Source: Pseudomonadota bacterium
Lineage (GTDB): Bacteria; Pseudomonadota; Alphaproteobacteria; Micropepsales; Micropepsaceae
Assembly: GCA_018241025.1 (NCBI GenBank)
Contig: JAFEEQ010000012.1
Coordinates: 1 to 64,000 of the forward strand
Length of the DNA: 64,000 nt
Reading direction: 5' to 3'
Shown: positions 57,203-64,000 of the stretch, piece by piece
How positions within the stretch are numbered: the first letter of the stretch is position 1
Layout: each line of letters starts with the position of its first letter
Made by a program: the position numbers and the translations under genes
The notes under the pieces: generated by a model
The model's database searches: none
What the model was told of the DNA's origin: nothing
The model's input: the letters and a program-made list of their open reading frames with translations, nothing else

Positions 57203-58165
57203 ATGATCGAGATCGAGGGACTGACCAAGCGCTTCGGCCCCTACACAGCCGTCTCCGACCTCTCGCTGACCGTCGGCAAGGGCGAGGTTCTCGGCTTTCT
57301 GGGTCCGAATGGCGCAGGCAAATCGACCACCATGAAGATGGTGACGGGCTTCCTGAGTCCGACCGCCGGACGCGTCCGCGTCTGCGGCCACGATGTCGAG
57401 ACCGATGCGCTCGCGGCGCAGTCGGCCATCGGCTACCTGCCGGAGGGCGCGCCCGCCTATGGAGACATGACCGCCCGCCAGTTCCTGCTCTTCATTGCCG
57501 AAGTGCGCGGCTTCAAGGGCGCGGACGCAAAGGCAAAGGTCGATGCCGCTGTCGGCAAGACCGAGCTCGCCGGCGTGCTCGACCAGCCGATCGAGACCTT
57601 GTCCAAAGGCTTCAAGCGCCGCGTCGGCCTTGCCCAGGCGATCCTGCACGATCCGCCGGTGCTCATCATGGACGAGCCGACCGACGGCCTCGACCCCAAC
57701 CAGAAGCATTCGGTGCGCACCCTGATCCGCGCCATGGCGGCGGAGAAGGCCATCGTGGTCTCGACGCACCTGCTCGAAGAGGTCGAAGCGATCTGCACCC
57801 GCGCCGTGATCATCGACCGCGGCCAGATCGTTGCCGACGGCACGCCGGCCGAGCTGCTGGCACGTTCGCGCTATCACAACGCCGTGACCGTCACCCTGCC
57901 TACCACGCTCGAGAGCGCCGCCGGCGGCAAGTTGCGCGGCCTTGCGAGCGTCTCCGGTGTCGAGACCCAGCGCCGCGCCGACGGCACGGTCAGTTTCACC
58001 GCCTTCGCCAAAAACGGCGCCCTGCCGATCGAGGATATCGGCGCCCTCGCCGCGGCGGAAAAATGGGACGTCAAGGAGTTGCGCGCCGAAGCCGGCCGCC
58101 TCGATGAGGTCTTCCGCGCCATCACCACGCACGATGCCGCGCAGCGCAAGGCGGATGCCGCATGA
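57203..58165 (+). CDS. ABC transporter ATPase, GldA-like
   Basis: A 320-residue ATPase: Walker A GPNGAGKST, signature LSKGFKRRVGLAQA (LSKGF in place of LSGGQ), Walker B LIMDEPTDGLD and switch VVSTHLLEEVE. A C-terminal extension of about 90 residues (from TVTLPTTLESAAGG) follows the core. It is GldA/YhaQ-like and energises the permease encoded next (overlap ATGA at 58162-58165). It heads a compact run ending with a Rieske oxygenase. The cargo is unknown. Confidence 0.93.
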   Translation: MIEIEGLTKRFGPYTAVSDLSLTVGKGEVLGFLGPNGAGKSTTMKMVTGFLSPTAGRVRVCGHDVETDALAAQSAIGYLPEGAPAYGDMTARQFLLFIAEVRGFKGADAKAKVDAAVGKTELAGVLDQPIETLSKGFKRRVGLAQAILHDPPVLIMDEPTDGLDPNQKHSVRTLIRAMAAEKAIVVSTHLLEEVEAICTRAVIIDRGQIVADGTPAELLARSRYHNAVTVTLPTTLESAAGGKLRGLASVSGVETQRRADGTVSFTAFAKNGALPIEDIGALAAAEKWDVKELRAEAGRLDEVFRAITTHDAAQRKADAA

Positions 58166-58896
58166 AATACGTCTGGCCTATCTTCAAGCGCGAATTCGCG
58201 GGCTACTTCGCCACGCCGCTCGCCTATGTCTTCATCGTGATCTTCCTGCTCGCGATGGGCGCATTCACCTTCTATGTCGGCCGTTTCTTCGACAACGGCA
58301 TCGCCGATCTGTCGGTGTTCTTCGGCTACCACCCCTGGCTCTATCTCTTCCTGGTACCGGCGATCTCGATGCGCCTCTGGGCGGAAGAGCGCCGCACCGG
58401 CACGATGGAGTTGCTGCTCACCCTGCCCGTACCGCTCTGGGCCACGGTGACGGGAAAATATCTCGCCGCCTGGGCCTTCATCGCCATCGCGCTCGCACTC
58501 ACCTTCCCGATCTGGATTACGGTCAACTATCTCGGCGATCCCGACAACGGCGTGATCGTCGCCTCCTATGTCGGCAGCTTGCTGATGGCCGGCGGCTATC
58601 TCGCCATCGGCGCCTGCATCTCCTCGACCACCAACAACCAGGTCATCGCCTTCGTCGTCACGGTGGTCGTGTGCTTCCTGTTCACGATCTCCGGCGCGCC
58701 GCTCGTCCTCGACCTGTTCCGCGGCTGGGCGCCGCTCGCCCTCGTAAACGCGATCTCGTCCTTCAGCTTCCTGACGCATTTCTCGGCGATCCAGGCCGGC
58801 GTGATCGACCTGCGCGATCTGATCTACTTCTTCTCGCTGATCGCGCTGTTCCTGACCGCGAATGTCGTGGTCGTCGACCTCAAGAAGAGCGGCTGA
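58162..58896 (+). CDS. ABC-2 permease, GldF-like
   Basis: A 244-residue membrane protein with six spans: YVWPIFKREFAGYFATPLAYVFIV, then a central RTGTMELLLTLPVPLWATVTGKYLAAW and a NQVIAFVVTVVVCFL helix. The RTGTMELLLTLPV motif is characteristic of the GldF/YhaP-like permeases. It works with the coupled GldA-like ATPase and probably with the GldG-like auxiliary protein downstream. Confidence 0.93.
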   Translation: MKYVWPIFKREFAGYFATPLAYVFIVIFLLAMGAFTFYVGRFFDNGIADLSVFFGYHPWLYLFLVPAISMRLWAEERRTGTMELLLTLPVPLWATVTGKYLAAWAFIAIALALTFPIWITVNYLGDPDNGVIVASYVGSLLMAGGYLAIGACISSTTNNQVIAFVVTVVVCFLFTISGAPLVLDLFRGWAPLALVNAISSFSFLTHFSAIQAGVIDLRDLIYFFSLIALFLTANVVVVDLKKSG

Positions 58897-58900
58897 CGCG

Positions 58901-60823
58901 ATGAAACCGATCTCCCGCCGCCTCTACGCCATTCTCGCGCTCGCCTTCGCGGTCGTGATCTTCGTCGCGATCAACATCGCCTCGAATGTCTATATCACCA
59001 CGGCCAAGCTCGATCTGACCGAGAACGGCCAGTTCACTCTCGCCGACGGCACCAAGGCGATCATCGCCAAGATCCCCGAACCCATCACGCTCAAATTCTA
59101 CTATTCGAAAAAGGTTGCCGCCGACTACGCGCAGACCGCGGCTTACGCCCAGCGCGTGCACGACCTGCTCGAGGAATACGCCGCGCTCAGCCACGGCAAG
59201 ATCATCCTGCAGGATATCGATCCCGAACCGTTCACGGCGGCGGAAGACGAGGCGACCGGCAACGGCCTGACCGGCGCGCCGACCGACAGCGGCGACACGG
59301 TCTATTTCGGTCTCGTCGGCACCAACCGCATCGACGGCAAGGAGACCATCCCCTACTTCACCGCCGACCGCGAGCGCTTCCTCGAATACGACCTGTCGAC
59401 GCTGATCTATCATCTGTCGCAGCCGGAAAAGCCGGTGCTCGGCATCCTCTCGACACTGCCGCTCGAAACCGGTCCCGGCGGCCTGCAGGCGGCGATGAGC
59501 GGCAATGCGCGGCCCTACGCGATCTACACCGAACTGACGCAGACCTATCAGACGCAGATGCTCGATCCCTCGGCGAACCAGATCCCGAAGAACATCTCGG
59601 TCCTGATGATCGTCCATCCCGCGAACCTGCCGGCCTCCGCGCTCTATGCCATCGACCAGTTCGTGCTGCGCGGCGGGCGTGTGCTCGCCTTCATCGATCC
59701 GAATTCCGAGCTCGCCGGTGCGGGCGCCGGCATGGATCCGCGCGGCGGCGGCGATCCGTCGTCGGATCTGCCGATGCTGCTGAAGGCCTGGGGCGTCGGC
59801 TACACGCCGGCCAAGGTGATCGGCGACATCGACCTCGCCCAGCAGGTCCAGACCGCCGACCCGCGCGAGCCCATCGCGCGCTATCCGCTGTGGCTGCATC
59901 TCGGCACCGACCAGTTCGACAGCAAGGATACGGTCACCGCCAATCTGCAGAGCCTCAACCTGGCAAGCGCGGGCGCCCTCGCCCCGATCAAGGGCGCGAC
60001 GACGAAGTTCGTGCCGCTGGTCACCTCCTCCGCCGATGCCGGACTGCTCGACGTCGAAGCGGTCCGCTTCAACCCGCGGCCGCAAGACCTGATCGGCATG
60101 ATCCAGCCCGTGGGCAAGCCATTCGTCATCGCCGCGCGGATCTCCGGACCGGTGAAGACGGCGTTCCCGAACGGTGCACCCGCACCGGTGACGGCGCCCG
60201 GCCAGCCCGCTCCTGCGCCCCTCCCGCCGCAGCTCAAACAGTCGTCCGGCCCGATCAACGTCATCGTCATGGCCGACAGCGATATCTTCGACGACCGCTT
60301 CTGGGTCCATGTCGAGAACGCCTTCGGCAAGCGCGTCGCGACGCCCTTCGCCGACAACGGCGCCTTCGTGCAGAACGCGATCGAGAACCTGATGGGATCG
60401 GGCGATCTCATCAGCCTGCGCACCCGTGCCACCAACGACCGGCCCTTCACCGTGGTGAAGGAGCTTCAAGCCGAAGCCCAGGCGCAGTTCCAGCAGCAGG
60501 CCGAGGCGCTCCAGGCGCGCATGACTGCGGTGCAGCAGCGGCTGCACGAACTCGAACAGGGCGCCAGCACCAACGGCCAGCCCACCGACACGCAGGGCCT
60601 GACGCCGGCGCAGCAGGCCGAGATCGACCGCTTCAAGAAGGAACTCGCCGATACGCGCACGGCGCTGCGCGACGTCGAGCACAACCTGCGCAAGGACATC
60701 GACTCGCTCGGCGACTTCCTCGCCATTCTCAACATCGCCGTCGTGCCGCTTCTGGTGGCCGGCTTCGCGCTCGTGCTTGCCTGGCTGCGCCGCCGGCGCC
60801 GCATGCGCGCGCTGGGCTCGTGA
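58901..60823 (+). CDS. GldG-like ABC transporter auxiliary protein
   Basis: A 640-residue protein of the GldG/ABC_transp_aux family (PF09822). An N-terminal helix (LYAILALAFAVVIFVAINIA) and a C-terminal helix (LNIAVVPLLVAGFALVLAWL) anchor a large periplasmic part. ITLKFYYSKKVA starts the conserved region; IDQFVLRGGRVLAFIDP is a rhodopsin-like/IFT-type core motif. Near residues 520-600 a Gln/Glu-rich segment looks like a coiled coil. It starts four bases after the permease stop. In gliding Bacteroidetes homologues are needed for motility; here the role must differ. Confidence 0.9.
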   Translation: MKPISRRLYAILALAFAVVIFVAINIASNVYITTAKLDLTENGQFTLADGTKAIIAKIPEPITLKFYYSKKVAADYAQTAAYAQRVHDLLEEYAALSHGKIILQDIDPEPFTAAEDEATGNGLTGAPTDSGDTVYFGLVGTNRIDGKETIPYFTADRERFLEYDLSTLIYHLSQPEKPVLGILSTLPLETGPGGLQAAMSGNARPYAIYTELTQTYQTQMLDPSANQIPKNISVLMIVHPANLPASALYAIDQFVLRGGRVLAFIDPNSELAGAGAGMDPRGGGDPSSDLPMLLKAWGVGYTPAKVIGDIDLAQQVQTADPREPIARYPLWLHLGTDQFDSKDTVTANLQSLNLASAGALAPIKGATTKFVPLVTSSADAGLLDVEAVRFNPRPQDLIGMIQPVGKPFVIAARISGPVKTAFPNGAPAPVTAPGQPAPAPLPPQLKQSSGPINVIVMADSDIFDDRFWVHVENAFGKRVATPFADNGAFVQNAIENLMGSGDLISLRTRATNDRPFTVVKELQAEAQAQFQQQAEALQARMTAVQQRLHELEQGASTNGQPTDTQGLTPAQQAEIDRFKKELADTRTALRDVEHNLRKDIDSLGDFLAILNIAVVPLLVAGFALVLAWLRRRRRMRALGS

Positions 60824-60830
60824 GGCCGCC

Positions 60831-61910
60831 ATGGACCTGAACGCTTTCCTGTCCGATCCGCGCCGCCGCACCCTCGCCATTCTGGCCGGCGTGGCGCTCG
60901 TTGCCATCCTGCTCGCGCTCGGCGCGCTTTGGCGCGAGGCGCAGTACAGCGCACCGCCGATGGAGCCGACCGAGTTCTTCCCGGGCCTCGTCAAGGAACT
61001 TCGCGGCGCCGCGCATATCCACGTCGAATCCAAGGCGGGCGCCTTCGACGTCGTCTTCGTGCCGGAAAAGGGCTGGGTCGTGCGCCAGCGGGACAATTAT
61101 CCCGCCTCCTTCGACCAGATCCAGCGCACGCTCGTCGGCCTGGCGGCGCTCCAGGCGATCGAACCCAAGACCGCACGGCCCGAATGGCTGCATTACGTCG
61201 GCCTCGACGCGCCGCCAAAGGGCGACGGCGTTGCCATCACCGTGAGCGACGACAAGGGCCGCGTGCTCGCCGCGCTCATCGCCGGCAAGAGCGAAGACAT
61301 CGGCGATGCGTCCGGTGCCACAGGACTCTTTGTCCGCCGCCCCAATGAAGACCAGAGCTATCTCGCCCGCTCGGTGTTCGAGCCGCGCGCGAACATCTCG
61401 GACTGGCTCGACAAGAAGGTGATGGATGTCGATCAGTCCCGCATCCAGTCGGTGACGGTCCAGCCGGCGAACGGTCCGTCCTACACCGTGTCGCGCCTCC
61501 TGAAGAGCGATGCCAATTTCACCGTCTCGCCGATGCCGGCAGGGAAGACGCTGACCGACCCGACGGTGCCCGGCGGCGTCGCCTCGGCGATCACCGGCTT
61601 CGGCTTCGACGATCTCAAGAAGGCGTCCGACTTCGACTTTTCAGGTGCGACCCGGGTCACGACCAAGACCTTCGATGGCCTCAGCGTAACGGTTAACGTC
61701 ATCAAGCAGGGCGCGGATTACTGGGCGACGGTCTCGGCCGCAGCCGATGATCCTAGCAAGGCCGACGCGGCGAAAGAAGCCGCTGAGATCAATGCGCATG
61801 CAAATGGATGGGCGTATAAGTTGCCGGCGTTCAAAGGTCAGCTTTACATGACGACGCTGGACAGCCTCTTCACCCCGCCGACGGCCGCACCGCCGTCCGC
61901 GACGCCCTGA
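60831..61910 (+). CDS. DUF4340 protein
   Basis: A 359-residue protein with one N-terminal membrane helix (TLAILAGVALVAILLALGAL) and a large periplasmic domain of the DUF4340 family, often encoded beside GldG-like genes: FDVVFVPEKGWVVRQRDNYPA, FDQIQRTLVGLAALQAIEPK and ITVSDDKGRVLAALIAGK are recognisable. The function is unknown, probably a partner of the exporter. It begins eight bases after the GldG-like gene and ends one base before the Rieske oxygenase gene. Confidence 0.88.
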   Translation: MDLNAFLSDPRRRTLAILAGVALVAILLALGALWREAQYSAPPMEPTEFFPGLVKELRGAAHIHVESKAGAFDVVFVPEKGWVVRQRDNYPASFDQIQRTLVGLAALQAIEPKTARPEWLHYVGLDAPPKGDGVAITVSDDKGRVLAALIAGKSEDIGDASGATGLFVRRPNEDQSYLARSVFEPRANISDWLDKKVMDVDQSRIQSVTVQPANGPSYTVSRLLKSDANFTVSPMPAGKTLTDPTVPGGVASAITGFGFDDLKKASDFDFSGATRVTTKTFDGLSVTVNVIKQGADYWATVSAAADDPSKADAAKEAAEINAHANGWAYKLPAFKGQLYMTTLDSLFTPPTAAPPSATP

Positions 61911-61911
61911 C

Positions 61912-62985
61912 ATGACCGCCGAACCTCTTGGCGCAACCGGCACCGATGCGGTGCCGCTGTTCCTGCGCGACTGCTGGTACATGGCGTGCCTTGGCGACAC
62001 GGTGCGGACCGGCGGGCTCAAGCGCGAAATGCTGCTCGGCGAGCCAGTGCTGATCGGCCGCGGTCGCGACGGCAAGGTCTTCGCCATGCGCGATATCTGT
62101 CCGCATCGCGGCGTGCCGCTCTCCGCAGGCAAGGTCCTGGCCGACAACACGGTGGAATGCCCCTATCACGGCTGGCGCTTCAAGGGCGACGGCCAGTGCT
62201 CGCTGATCCCCTCGCTCGTCGGCGGCGAAGCTATCGAAGCCGCGAAGATCAAGGTCCGCGCCTATCACGCATGCGAGCAGGACGGGCTCATCTGGGTCTA
62301 CATGCCGGCACCGGGGCGCGAGACGGCCACACCGCGCGGCGAGCCGCCCAAGGTCGATGTCCCCAATCCGAAGCCGCGCTGGCATGTCAGCCAGCTTTTC
62401 CAGTGCGCCATCGATCACGCCGTCATCGGCCTTATGGACCCGGCGCACGCGCCCTACGTCCATGGCCGCTGGTGGTGGCGTGTGCGCATGAAGGAAAAGC
62501 AGAAGAACTACGCGCCGCTGGCGAACGGCTTCGTGATGACGCGGCACAAGCCTTCCAAGCCGATGTACGGCATCCTCGGCGCCGACGTCTCGACCGAGAT
62601 CACCTTCGAGTTGCCGAGCGTGCGCTTCGAGAACATCGAGGGCACGATCCTGGGCCGCAAGATCAAGGTCGTCGGCTTCACCGCCTGCACCCCACGCGAC
62701 GCCGACACGACGCAGGTGACGCAGATCTTCTACTGGCCGGCCTGGCTCGGCTTCATCAGGCCGTTCTTCATGGTGCTTGGACCCACCTTCCTCGGCGACG
62801 ACCGCCGCATGGTCGAGATGCAGAAAGAGGGCCTGAAGTTCAATCCGTCGCTGATGCTGATCCAGGATTCCGACCAGCCCGCGATCTGGTACCACCGCCT
62901 CAAGAAGGCCTGGGCCGACTCGGTCGCCAACGGCACGGAATTCGTGAACCCGGTAAAGCCCAGAACGCTGAAATGGCGGAGCTGA
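61912..62985 (+). CDS. Rieske-type aromatic ring-hydroxylating oxygenase
   Basis: A 357-residue oxygenase alpha subunit of the VanA/phthalate type. The Rieske cluster ligands are CPHRG and CPYHGWRFKG (residues about 65-85). The catalytic iron motif is DHAVIGLMDPAHAPYVHG, with two His and an Asp. No reductase or ferredoxin gene is adjacent, so electrons must come from elsewhere. It starts one base after the DUF4340 stop, so it is very likely part of the exporter operon, which is unusual. The substrate is unknown. Confidence 0.92.
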   Translation: MTAEPLGATGTDAVPLFLRDCWYMACLGDTVRTGGLKREMLLGEPVLIGRGRDGKVFAMRDICPHRGVPLSAGKVLADNTVECPYHGWRFKGDGQCSLIPSLVGGEAIEAAKIKVRAYHACEQDGLIWVYMPAPGRETATPRGEPPKVDVPNPKPRWHVSQLFQCAIDHAVIGLMDPAHAPYVHGRWWWRVRMKEKQKNYAPLANGFVMTRHKPSKPMYGILGADVSTEITFELPSVRFENIEGTILGRKIKVVGFTACTPRDADTTQVTQIFYWPAWLGFIRPFFMVLGPTFLGDDRRMVEMQKEGLKFNPSLMLIQDSDQPAIWYHRLKKAWADSVANGTEFVNPVKPRTLKWRS

Positions 62986-63030
62986 CGGACGTGCAACCGA
63001 CACGCCATACGAAGGGAGTGACCTCCGCAG

Positions 63031-63477
63031 ATGTTCGGCTTCAAGAAGGGCCAGGCCGATAGGGCTAGAAAAGAACGAATCGAAGCACGCATTGAGCAAG
63101 CGAGGCGTCCAGGCCACGAATTGACACTGGCGCAAAAGGCGATGCTTAGCTGTTTTGCGAGCATCGACCCCAATCACGAGCCCGAGTACCGAAAGCGTTT
63201 CGACTCGATTCTCGAAGCGCTCGACGGAGCAGGGCTGTGGCAGGAAACGACCGAGTGGCGGATCAGCACGTGGTTCGATTCGCGCATCGAAAAGACGGTC
63301 AGTAACGGAAAAGACTGGTATCTGGTGAGCGTCGAGTGCGACGGGCAGCGGTTGGCGTGCGGTTGTCCGTCGCCGGAGAAAGCATTTGCCTTCCTGACTT
63401 GGTATCAGCGGATGATTGTTGATCAGTTTTACGCGGTCGGCCCTCCTTGGGCAGACAACGCCGTATTTTCGCGATAG
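63031..63477 (+). CDS. Hypothetical protein
   Basis: A 148-residue soluble protein with a basic start (GFKKGQADRARKERIEARIEQARR) predicted as a helix, then mixed structure (WRISTWFDSRIEKTVSNGKD, YLVSVECDGQRLACGCPSPEKAF). No family is recognised. Codon use is less GC-rich than the neighbours, and the spacer after it carries two palindromic repeats. It lies 45 bases after the Rieske oxygenase gene. Confidence 0.6.
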   Translation: MFGFKKGQADRARKERIEARIEQARRPGHELTLAQKAMLSCFASIDPNHEPEYRKRFDSILEALDGAGLWQETTEWRISTWFDSRIEKTVSNGKDWYLVSVECDGQRLACGCPSPEKAFAFLTWYQRMIVDQFYAVGPPWADNAVFSR

Positions 63478-63494
63478 AGCGGTTCCAGGAGTTT

Positions 63495-63539
63495 GTAGCG
63501 TCAGCGTGCAAACGTGCGGCGTTGGTACGCTGACGCTAC
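63495..63539. repeat. Inverted repeat downstream of the hypothetical gene
   Basis: GTAGCGTCAGCGT (63495-63507) and ACGCTGACGCTAC (63527-63539) are perfect 13-base arms with a 19-base centre. It could stop transcription before carB or be a dispersed intergenic element. No T-run follows. Confidence 0.75.
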
Positions 63540-63575
63540 CAACTCCGCTCGGAATCGCGACAAAACAAGGAGCTA

Positions 63576-63612
63576 GAGCATTTTTGCGGTTCAGCGAAGC
63601 GCGAAAATGCTC
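63576..63612. repeat. Dispersed palindrome upstream of carB
   Basis: GAGCATTTTTGCG (63576-63588) pairs with CGCGAAAATGCTC (63600-63612) with one mismatch. The GAGCATTTTxGCG type is a well-known intergenic repeat of alphaproteobacteria. The rest of the 316-base spacer 63478-63793 shows no gene; a short CCGGGATAA duplication stands just before carB. Confidence 0.75.
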
Positions 63613-63793
63613 CAATCCGGCGCGCTCCACATTGCGCCGCGTCGGGGCGTTCGAGGACTTGCCCCCTGCCCGACTCCCCGCTAAACGGTCCCCTTAACCT
63701 GCAAGCCAGCCGCTCAGAAGCGCCCACCAGCGCCGGCCCGTTTGCGCGCGCGATTTGCTCGGGCCGAAAAGCCCGGGATAACCGGGATAAAGC

Positions 63794-64000
63794 ATGCCGA
63801 AGCGTACAGATATCCACACCGTCCTGATCATCGGCGCCGGCCCCATCGTCATCGGCCAGGCCTGCGAATTCGATTACTCCGGCGTCCAGGCCTGCAAGGC
63901 GCTGAAGGCCGAGGGCTACCGCGTCGTGCTGGTGAACTCGAACCCGGCGACGATCATGACCGATCCGGGCCTCGCCGACGCCACCTATGTCGAGCCGATC
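63794..64000 (+). CDS. carB: Carbamoyl-phosphate synthase large subunit, 5' part
   Basis: The first 69 codons of CarB, continuing past the window edge. The start [20 protein letters not shown] and the following [32 protein letters not shown] and ADATYVEPI are the classical start of the first ATP-grasp half. It makes carbamoyl phosphate for pyrimidine and arginine synthesis. carA, its usual upstream partner, is not in the window; the upstream spacer holds only repeats. Confidence 0.98.
   Translation, partial: MPKRTDIHTVLIIGAGPIVIGQACEFDYSGVQACKALKAEGYRVVLVNSNPATIMTDPGLADATYVEPI

Noticed and set aside
58880..61096. 738-codon open frame on the reverse strand opposite the GldG-like gene
   Set aside because: Shadow of a well-supported family member; composition is Arg/His/Gly-rich without motifs.
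57203..61910. Gliding motility operon
   Set aside because: Only GldA/F/G-like genes are present and the rest of the gliding machinery is absent; similar exporters occur in non-gliding bacteria.

Overview
The window is a 64 kb piece of a GC-rich alphaproteobacterial chromosome. Three things support this: a replication-initiation neighbourhood in the order rpsT, rhodanese, dnaA, TPR gene, dnaN, recF, gyrB; families that are common in or restricted to Alphaproteobacteria (DUF2794, IalB-like protein, R. etli-type asparaginase); and palindromic intergenic repeats of a style common in that class. The genus cannot be fixed from sequence reading alone. No phage, transposase, plasmid gene, CRISPR array, rRNA or tRNA was seen.

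Layout. 1-4.8 kb: an ArsR-type repressor with two SRPBCC proteins behind a clear palindromic operator, a SulP anion transporter, a small XRE regulator coupled to an enoyl-CoA hydratase, and rpsT with a good sigma70-type promoter. 4.8-15.5 kb: replication core on the + strand, interrupted by a rhodanese gene, a TPR protein of 865 residues and the decayed C-terminal half of a phytanoyl-CoA dioxygenase gene; dnaN-recF-gyrB are tightly packed. 15.5-33.6 kb: mostly housekeeping and small-molecule genes. These include a DUF4236-SH3 membrane protein, argG with an acetyltransferase and a methyltransferase, GST and HCCA-isomerase-like proteins, SDRs, a periplasmic catalase-like peroxidase, rlmN, an ABC-2 exporter, a SpoU methyltransferase, asparaginase, a quinone-oxidoreductase-like protein and a divergent Nramp-family transporter.

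33.6-38.3 kb: an exported protein of about 533 residues built from two related halves, followed by an exported TlpA-like thioredoxin, then thiC under a TPP riboswitch. 38.3-47.6 kb: acetyltransferases, a pentad-repeat mini-protein, creatininase, a CoA-transferase/metallo-beta-lactamase pair, a membrane-anchored serine hydrolase and acs. 47.6-56.5 kb: DUF4336, a HAB-mutase-like membrane protein divergent from a TetR regulator with two operator-like palindromes between them, an MBL hydrolase, PCD/FMN reductase, a zincin, a Bax-inhibitor-1 protein with a strong terminator, a crotonase, an O-methyltransferase and a pair of paralogous small membrane proteins.

56.5-62.99 kb: a TetR/exported-SRPBCC pair, then a compact five-gene run of ABC ATPase, ABC-2 permease, GldG-like auxiliary protein, DUF4340 protein and a Rieske oxygenase. 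The first four resemble the gliding-type (GldA/F/G) exporter found in non-gliding bacteria; the tightly attached Rieske oxygenase is the odd partner. The window ends with two palindromic repeats and the start of carB, with no carA beside it.

The best candidates for under-described biology are the duplicated exported protein with its thioredoxin partner (34.0-36.3 kb) and the Gld-like exporter/Rieske run (57.2-63.0 kb). Functions given for them are inference.
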